Below, piece by piece: positions 57,042 through 64,000 of a stretch of DNA of 64,000 bases. Position numbers and translations under genes: made by a program. Within the stretch, counting starts at the first letter, position 1. The number at the start of each line of letters is the position of its first letter. Below the pieces are notes generated by a model that made no database searches, was not told where the DNA came from, and saw nothing but the letters and a program-made list of their open reading frames with translations. This stretch comes from Polytrichum commune. Its lineage: Eukaryota; Streptophyta; Polytrichopsida; Polytrichales; Polytrichaceae. The DNA is taken from assembly GCA_950295325.1 (NCBI GenBank), contig OX485807.1:24213666-24277665 (forward strand). The letters run 5' to 3'.

Positions 57042-57252
57042 TAAATAAGTTATCCATCAATATTATATATGAAGTAGTATCGCATAGTGATTTCAAGTGT
57101 ACATAAACCTGGAAAAAACAACTTTAAGTCGTCACATGACTCTTTATTTCATTTCTCAGTTCTCACGCCTTACACTAAATGTCCAATTTGAATAAAATAA
57201 TCATCTCAATAATCACTTATCCTCAGAACTACACTTTTCCTTCTCCTAATTA

Positions 57253-57434
57253 GTGTGGGTTACCATTTGGAGTACACATTGCTATAACATTTTACTGAGA
57301 GTATATATTTTTTACCCACATTACGTAGGTAGTTAGTACGCACACTGAAGAATATGATATAACTTAGTTGGTAAAGAAGATAAGGTTGGTAAAACAAGTT
57401 ATAGCAACGCGTAACTTCAAATGATAACCCACAC
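57253..57434. mobile_element. Family G MITE, best copy, 182 bp
   Basis: Left GTGTGGGTTACCATTTGGAG and right (reverse complement) GTGTGGGTTATCATTTGAAG lead into 'ttgctataac' on both sides, giving ~40-bp inverted repeats. TA flanks both ends (57251-57252 and 57435-57436). The palindrome extends one more base, so TTA/TAA is an alternative reading. No coding sequence. Confidence 0.75.
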
Positions 57435-57439
57435 TAACA

Positions 57440-58660
57440 TGACGCTTTATGTGAGCCCAAAAGGGTGCCCACATTTAGTCTTAGACCCTTGAAACGTTAG
57501 TTGATGCACCTTGAAGTAGCATGTTACTTCACAAAAATATAAAAAGAGTGAAATGTTAGTCTTAGAAGTACCATGTTGTAAGAGGCTAGGATGTGAGTTG
57601 TTATTGTGTTTTTACCCTCGGAAGGATTTGAGTGAATGAGGATAGGTAAGGAGAACTTGGATTGAGTAGTTAGTGAGTAGGCTAGTACAAATGGATGGAG
57701 ACAACCAAAGTGACTCAAGAGGCAAGTGCATTCGAATTGGGATGAATGGAGGATCACATGGAGCGCACAAGTGGACCACCTCATCATGGCCACTTAATGG
57801 GGAAGGCCCAAGGAAGAATGCAAGGTGGAGGATAAGCAAATTCTCAAAGCACCAATCAAATCACGAGTTAAGCATCGTGGTTTGAATTAAGTGGTGAGCG
57901 ACGATTTGGGAAAGTAAGGGGAGAAAGTTATGGCGGCGGAAAGCGAAGGAGGCTAAGTTTGGGTTGAAGCATCCCAAGTTTGGTAAAGTGTGGTAGGTAG
58001 AAAGCCAAGGCTAGTTAAATGTTCGAATTAGGATCCTTGTTGATCATTTGAGGGAGGAAGACTTAGAAGATAGGATTGGCGCCTACTAAGTAGGAGGAAA
58101 TCTCAAGGGCTTATCGTGAGCCTTGAGGGTGCTCACCCCCTCAAGCTTACTATATAATCCCTCATTCTTCCCTCACTCATCCTCTCTTTCCTTTGTGCTC
58201 CAAGGCACCCCACGAGTTATAAGTGTGGGTGTGGGAAGCCATATTGGAGCACATGTGTGTGCTTAGTTTTTAGTTTGAGAGCCAAGGCTTGTTAGCCTTG
58301 AAGAGGGCTTGACCTCTTGGTAGAATTAGTGTTGACGTGAAGGATTTTAAAGTTAATTCATGATTCCAATTTGTGGTACTTTAAGTTCATGTTTTGAATA
58401 CACGTGGTTGCAAGTTCCATGTTTAAGAGTTGAGCACTTGATGTTGTGATGAGTGCAAAAATATACTTGTGTGGATTAGTTAGTCTTAGTGAAGTTAGGA
58501 AATTCTCTCTCCCCCTCTCCTCTCTAGGATTTTAGGATTTTAGGATTAGAGAAGAATTGTGTGATTAGAAAGGGGTTGTTAGTAGAATTAGGGAAATTAG
58601 GTAGGAAGATTAGTTAAGGGCTTGAATAATTAGTGAGGTAGTTGGGGATTACAACTACAA
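57440..58660. other. No gene recognised
   Basis: A TATA-like 'actatataatccctc' near 58148 precedes C/T-rich sequence, and 'aggattttaggatt' repeats near 58527-58547. This might be the leader or terminal repeat of a retroelement extending to 59.5 kb, but no paired long terminal repeat or primer-binding site was found. Confidence 0.3.
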
Positions 58661-58674
58661 AGTTGTGGGTTCAT

Positions 58675-58880
58675 GAAGGAGCTGGGTTTGTTTAGTTAGA
58701 AAGTAAAGAGCTGGGTTTATGAAGGACCTGGGTTTGTTTAGTTAGAAGCTAAGGAGCTGGGTTCATGAAGGAGCTGGGTTTATGAAGGAGCTGGGTTTGT
58801 TTAGTTAGAAGCTAAGAAGCTGGGTTTATGAAGGAGCTAGGTTTATGTAATTAGAAAGTAAAGAGATGGGTTCATGAAGG
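58675..58880 (+). repeat. Minisatellite, 46-bp unit
   Basis: Four 46-bp units (58675, 58721, 58784, 58830) of the form GAAGGAGCTGGGTTTGTTTA + GTTAGAAGCTAAGGAGCTGG + GTTTAT. A 17-bp partial unit lies at 58767-58783, and the start of a fifth at 58876. Units differ by a few substitutions. Confidence 0.9.
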
Positions 58881-59164
58881 AGCTTAGTAGATAGCCTACC
58901 TAATTAGCTCATAGACAAGTAGTTAGTTACATTATGCTAGTTAGTGTTATGTGTGGCTTTCACAAGTAAATGTATTTGAGATTGACTATAGAGAATAGTG
59001 TTTTTTTTAACACTTGCATCCTCTCTTTAAAAATAAACCACGTGCACAACTTAATGGAGAATGTGGAGCACTCTCGCGATGGCAAGACAAAGGAAGCAAA
59101 GACCAAAGGTGCGAGGGAGAGATTGACATAAGTCACATAAGTATTTCTTAATACTTAAAGGCTT

Positions 59165-59377
59165 ATGTACGGTATGGAGACACCAAGTGAGACCTCTTAT
59201 AGTAGCGATACGGAATACACAAGTGATAGTTCAAGTGGTAGTATAGAGTCAACGGCACGGACTCCATTTAGGAGAGGGATATCCTTAAGGGCTTGTGTAG
59301 CTAAAGCAGCCGGATGGACGTTAGAAGCAAACAAAGACAAAATAGCACCCGAGCATAAGGAGGTTAAAATAACATAG
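59165..59377 (+). CDS. Ser/Thr-rich short open frame, 70 aa, unknown
   Basis: The N-terminal half is dense in Ser, Thr, Tyr and acidic residues (SETSYSSDTEYTSDSSSG). It is followed by a basic, Ala-rich part (TPFRRGISLRACVAKAAG). Less A/T-biased than the neighbours and with no obvious repeat origin, but unrecognised. A second 25-codon frame (about 59483-59560: MDSSKSKSNT, ending TTRTTDA) follows in another phase. Could be the start of a retroelement protein or chance; confidence is low. Confidence 0.2.
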   Translation: MYGMETPSETSYSSDTEYTSDSSSGSIESTARTPFRRGISLRACVAKAAGWTLEANKDKIAPEHKEVKIT

Positions 59378-59399
59378 TTAACTTGTGCATTCTCCACAT

Positions 59400-61080
59400 A
59401 CGTATTGAAATCGTACATTGAGTTGTTAAAAGTGAAATTCCAGTTAAATCCAAGACCACTTGAAGGGTGAACCTTGCACTATGGACTCATCCAAGTCCAA
59501 ATCCAATACCGCGGAGGAATGTGAGCCCAAACCCACTACTCGGACTACGGACGCTTAAGGGTGGGGGGTTTGGCCTCACACTTTAGTGTAGTCTCATATC
59601 AAAAATCGATGAATGTGATATATCTAAAGTTGTCAACGATCAAATCGAACCCTTTGCAAACAATCTATTTGGCACTAAATATCTCAAACAATGTAGATAT
59701 CTTGCTCTTTGAGATTGGCCCACCAATCCTAGATAGTTCAGAATCTCATTCAACTATATTATAACCATAAAGTATGATCTTTGATCGATTCAACCCTCGC
59801 GCCAACATTAAAATTACTAAGTAGTCGAGGGACATGATTGGGACGAACCAACCACAAACCTATGGGTGCACGTGTTGTTCTTAGATCCCTTGTCTTCCCC
59901 CTTTTACCCCGGTGATGCTGGTGGGGCCTTGCTTGAAGAGCAAGGCATGTATCTCTCATTGTTCCCATCAAAGCATATGATGTTTTTCATCTGCAAGTAT
60001 GGCCCCACATAGTTTGCATGGAGTTTATAAGGGGACCGATTGGCCATCCTTACATGGACAATTTCACGGCACCTACCACAGGGGAGGGTGAAAACATATG
60101 AAACCATTATATAGCTTGGCAAATTATATTTGGAGTTATTTTGATTTTACTTTTTTACTTGATCCCTAAATTGGGATAGAGACCCCAATTTAGTTTCGTG
60201 AAACTAAATTGGAATTGACCACCAGCAACTCGAGAGGGGTATGGTTTTACCGCATGACCCCCCATGGCAAATGTCATGAACCAAGATCACCCTTACGTTC
60301 CAAAAAATGTAAACTTCAATGGTTTTAAGAAATGTGTATTGTAATGATGCAATGAATACCAATTGAGCCTTTTCATTCAATCGTGCCTTTCCAATTTTCT
60401 CGATGAAATGCAAACACTTAACATTAGTAGCTATTGTTTGTCCACTTTCTAACGGGGCAAAGAAGAGAGCCCTCAACTAAGATTCCAAATGAGTAGTGAT
60501 AAAGATTCTAGCATCCCCTAGCTTTAACCCGGGACCCCACATAACACCCAATACCCTATGAGAAATGTTATGCATCATCATAGGCAATTATGAAGACATG
60601 CACATGTGATATCATAGGCACATCAATCGTCTTTTGCGTTGTATACAAAGATCGTTGGAATGAGAGGTTACCCCCTTTCAATAGATTTTGTTTCAAACAT
60701 AAGATGGTAGGAGGTGAGAGGCTTCATGACCTCTTTAACTATTTCATCACAATACATTAGAAGAAACTTGTCCATTCATGTAAAGATGGATCATTGATGT
60801 TATAGGAAATATGTAGGTCAACTCCATTCCTATAATAATCCTCTTAGTCATCCAACATAGAGGCCCTTAAATAATTTGTAGCTCAAATGTTATTGTTTCA
60901 GTTGATTTGATATCCTAGTTAATTTTAAAATCCTCAAATTAGTTTAGTCTAAGTCATTTGAGATGAATCGACCACAAACTTATCGGAGATCAAGTGTCCA
61001 TGTTGAATGGGTGAGAGGTTCACTCATGTGCAATAATTCTTTCTCTCCGGTATAAGGTTGATGTGTGTCATGTGGATACT
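59400..61080. other. No gene recognised
   Basis: Frames of 60-90 codons on both strands without motifs; no bounded element found. Confidence 0.4.
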
Positions 61081-61084
61081 TTTT

Positions 61085-61422
61085 TTTTGGCACCCACTTC
61101 TTGTTGGATATGAAACACAAAATCAATGCAAGATGATGAACACTTTCAGATCATGTATGTAGCCATTTGTCTCATAAACTTTGGAGTATTCATCATCAAA
61201 ATGAAGGTTCTCATGCTCATCAAGTGATCATATCCCCCCCCCCCCTCCCCCCAATCATGTTGAGTATTTAATCTAAGAATGACAAGCATGTTTTGAGCAC
61301 GTAGTCCAATCTCTTTCAAGCACATGTCAATTCGATGTATGTTCTTAGATCCACACCTAACCACATACCACTCAAATATAGTGTCCATATAATTTTGTTG
61401 TGTTGGGGGTATTAGACATGTC
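61085..61422 (+). repeat. Family C dispersed repeat
   Basis: Words in family order: 'ttggatatgaaacac', 'agccatttgtctcataa', 'tcaaaatgaaggttctcatgctcatcaagtgatcatat', a 12-base C run (61234-61245), 'cacgtagtccaatctctttcaagcacatgtc', 'accactcaaatatagtgtcc' and 'attagacatgtctacctta'. Confidence 0.7.
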
Positions 61423-61911
61423 TACCTTATACGGGGGGGTATTGCTTTTGTGAGGCATAGTCAAGCCTTACTTTGGCGTTAACTTATGTTCATCAATGTT
61501 GGGTAGGCTAAATGATGGCGATGAGGGATGGTAGGTGCCCCATGTGTCATGACGCATGTGGTATGCATGTGGGGCTCATGATGGGCGCCCATGTGACATA
61601 CATGACCCCCCATAGCTACATGGCTACTACTAGGGTACTAGGTGGACCCACCATGAAATGAAATCTCCACTATCATATCATAACCAAAGCCCACTAATAA
61701 TAAATCCCAATTGAATATGGTTTTGAAGGGTTCAACTCTTTTTCGTCGGGCCCGCCCGTGGCCGTGGACAAAGCTAGAAAAGGACGTGCAGGTCCGGGGG
61801 GGGGGGTGGGGCATGTGGGCCCCACGCTTCATAACAAACTTGACCCGGGCCAACCCCCCTTGCCTCGAAACCACCGTGCCTCTTCAATCATAGACCGTGA
61901 ACTACACCGGT

Positions 61912-62345
61912 TTACACATAAGGTAGACAAACGCTTCTTACGTTACTTTTCATCGTTTCGTGAGGTGGGTGGGTGTTATTTGGTTAGTTTTTCAATGTTC
62001 TCCAACTTCTACCCAATTCGATTTACACAACAAAACTTGTGTTGCATTTAGCAAATCTACGACGAAACACCTGGTAAAACCGGATTTGAAATCAGATCTT
62101 CAATTTAGTTATGATTATCGGAAGTGCGTGTTTGTTGATGTCTTAATTGGATACGTAGGTCCTCCTGATTGTGTTCATTATCGAGTGTAGAGTAGTTCTT
62201 GATACTTGAAGATGTAGTCCAATCTTTTTTTAAATATGTGTCTTTATGATGTTTGCTCTTTGGTCCTTGCCGAACCACATACCAATCAAATATAGAGATT
62301 CAATTAAGAAGATGAACCACTTAAGGCCCTTTTATCTTAGGCCAC
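61912..62345 (+). repeat. Family E dispersed repeat
   Basis: Collinear with 2546-2950 over ~400 bp (anchors listed there), in the same orientation. A family C copy in the opposite orientation follows directly. Confidence 0.7.
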
Positions 62346-62692
62346 CTATCTTTGAGTGGTACGTGGTTTGGTATAGCTCCAAGAACAAACACCAAAAGGA
62401 CATATGTTTGAAAAGATTGGAGTGTGCGTTCAAAATATGATAACCATTCTATGTTCAATAGTCAATACCATTGGGGAGAATATGTGACCAATTGATGAAA
62501 AGAAGAACTACTTTTCTTTTTTTTCTTTTTTTTCTTTTTTCATAATGAGAAAGATGTTCATACAAACTCCAAGGCTTATGAGGGGAAATGGCCATGGCTT
62601 CGATTTGGATCTACGACCATCTCAAACTAATTGTGTGTTTCAAGTCCTTGGACAAGTGGGCTAGTTGGAAAAAGGTAACCATTAAAGACACC
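62340..62692 (-). repeat. Family C dispersed repeat, inverted
   Basis: Reverse order of the family words, from 'acctatctttgagtggtacgtgg' to 'gacaagtgggctagttggaaaaaggtaaccattaaag'. A CT-rich tract ('cttttctttttttctttttt') lies inside at about 62513-62540. Confidence 0.7.
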
Positions 62693-62839
62693 AGATGAGT
62701 AATATATTTGCTTCACATGGACCATTTGTGACAACCATCTACCAAGATTCATTGAATTGACATGCATTCATGGCTTTTGTCCAAGTAGGTTGACACATAC
62801 TATCAATCACACAACTTGTGTTCAATAAGGAATAAGCAT

Positions 62840-63330
62840 GGGCCTTAATTAGGTGGTCACTCTTCCTAATCGAACACCTATACTTGAGTGTGAAATGGCA
62901 AGGCTTGTAGTTAGAAGCATACACCAAATAGACACATATTACAATGAGATTGGACTGTGTGCTCAAACTTAAATGCTAATTATTCAAAACGGTCTCCCCT
63001 TTGATTTCCTATGATTTATTGCATTCGAACTCCAATCCCCAATCCAATCTAGTAGTCAAAATTGTATGTGAGGTTGGAAGTGCTCATAACAGGGCACATA
63101 TCTTATGGAAGACCAACTTTTAATAATAGAAAAAAAACATTAGTATGCCATGGTCACTTTTAGGTCCCTAGATCATAACTCCATTATTTACAAGGGAACA
63201 TTAACATCTGAGTTTCGCATATTTGGGGGTGACTCCTCCACACGTGGAGAGAGAGGGAACTATTGCATATGAGCGTACCTTACACCGGGTCATGGAGAAT
63301 TATTGGATCCAAGCCCACCTATCATCCATG
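62840..63330 (-). repeat. Composite dispersed repeat, partly family C
   Basis: 62845-62985 is an inverted family C tail ('acacctatacttgagtgtg...gagattggactgtgtgctcaaac'). The following 130 bp parallel 26640-26770, and 63250-63290 parallels 7625-7665. A second inverted family C tail lies at 63505-63645. Confidence 0.45.
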
Positions 63331-63794
63331 AAGTGAAAAATGTGTGAATTATTAAATTCGAGCTTCCTTTACAAGGCTTATTTGACACATGAATCATCAT
63401 GCATGCAAGGTCTCGCATTGGTTTGGTGGGACCATGTAGAAGTGAAACGAATCACACAATTGAGAGATAGACTTGCATGCAACAAATTACCAACAAGGTA
63501 CGCATGCCTTATTCAGTTATTTGTCTTAATCAAACACCTATACTTGAGTGATGTGTTTTCATGTTATATCTTAGAATAAACATCCAACAATACTACATAC
63601 ATGTAAGAGAGATTGGACTAAGTGCTCAAAACTTATGAACTCTAGACTCACAATTTACACAATCGAAAGGACTTAGTTGTTCATTTAAAAAGATGAACAT
63701 ACATGCACTATTAGAAATTATAATTGATGCAAAGGACGTCCGATCTTGGACATGAATTCTACTGATATTCATCAAAAAAATGTTAATGCAACAC

Positions 63795-63885
63795 AAGTTT
63801 CATTGCGTATATATGATCGGTTAAAGTTGGAGAACATGGAAAACAAACCCAAACAACACCCACATACCTTAAACCTCGTACAAGG
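63795..63885 (-). repeat. Family E fragment, inverted
   Basis: 'caacacaagtttcatt' and 'agttggagaacatggaaaacaaaccc ... cacatacctt' are the reverse complement of the start of family E (2560-2660). Confidence 0.65.
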
Positions 63886-64000
63886 TAGGATCAATTGTCG
63901 TGGCCTTTTGCTCCAAGAGTCTCAATGTCCTAGGATCAAGCACACATCAATCTCTTTGAGACCCTTTTTGAAACTCTCCAACATTCCTAGCACTTCTTTT

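Noticed and set aside
58520-58550. Interstitial telomere-like repeat ('aggattttaggatttt')
   Set aside because: The unit does not match TTTAGGG or a known plant telomere variant, and there are only about three units.
57440-59560. Complete LTR retrotransposon
   Set aside because: No paired terminal repeats, primer-binding site, polypurine tract or pol motifs could be found.

Overview
This window looks like repeat-rich, AT-rich nuclear DNA from a eukaryote, most likely a green plant (land plant or streptophyte alga). The lineage call rests on element types: a Mutator-like transposase with a C-terminal SWIM zinc finger, pogo/Tigger-type elements with TA target duplications, many short terminal-inverted-repeat elements with TAA/TTA or TA target duplications, tRNA-derived SINE pieces, and decayed LINE coding pieces. 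No operons, bacterial genes or CRISPR arrays are visible, and I could not identify a host single-copy gene. Almost all short open frames are chance frames or transposon fossils.

The best-resolved part is 37.2-46.5 kb. A Mutator-like transposase pseudogene on the minus strand runs from about 44.48 kb to 37.92 kb. It is split by a 3.28-kb pogo/Tigger-like element at 39754-43030. That element carries a 508-codon transposase (40150-41676, minus), imperfect terminal inverted repeats and a TA target duplication. The Mutator reading frame resumes exactly on the other side, so the nesting order is clear. Two inverted copies of a ~282-bp sequence, about 97% identical, bracket the whole block. A second pogo-type element at 53647-54264 is a 618-bp deletion derivative that keeps only a transposase C-terminus.

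The rest is a mosaic of dispersed families. I name them here only for cross-reference. A: GGGGCGGTTTACAC ends, TAA target. B: ~220 bp with AACCGGTT palindromes, TGATCGGGGAG ends. C: ~380 bp, carrying AACTAGCCCACTTCTCC. D: ~540 bp, CACCGTTTATGG ends, TA target. E: ~400 bp, related to the C tail. F: a foldback element. G: ~180 bp, GTGTGGGTTACC ends. Also present are a SINE insertion with a 12-bp target duplication (3.2 kb), a matching Pol III promoter head (16.9 kb), a fossil of a LINE with an R2-type restriction-like endonuclease (24.3-25.1 kb), another probable LINE fossil (8.0-8.8 kb), minisatellites (31.9, 45.1 and 58.7 kb) and nine poly-G/poly-C runs of 11-12 bases.

Region by region: 0-10 kb, MITE A, SINE-in-B, tandem repeat, LINE fossil, C. 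10-20 kb, a 244-bp MITE, C copies, A copies, SINE head. 20-30 kb, D copies with a nested MITE, B pair, RLE-LINE fossil. 30-37 kb, A-like MITE, hairpin array, 372-bp MITE, otherwise unassigned. 37-46.5 kb, nested transposons. 46.5-58 kb, foldbacks, pogo derivative, G, B and A copies. 58-64 kb, minisatellite, a Ser-rich short open frame, E and C copies.
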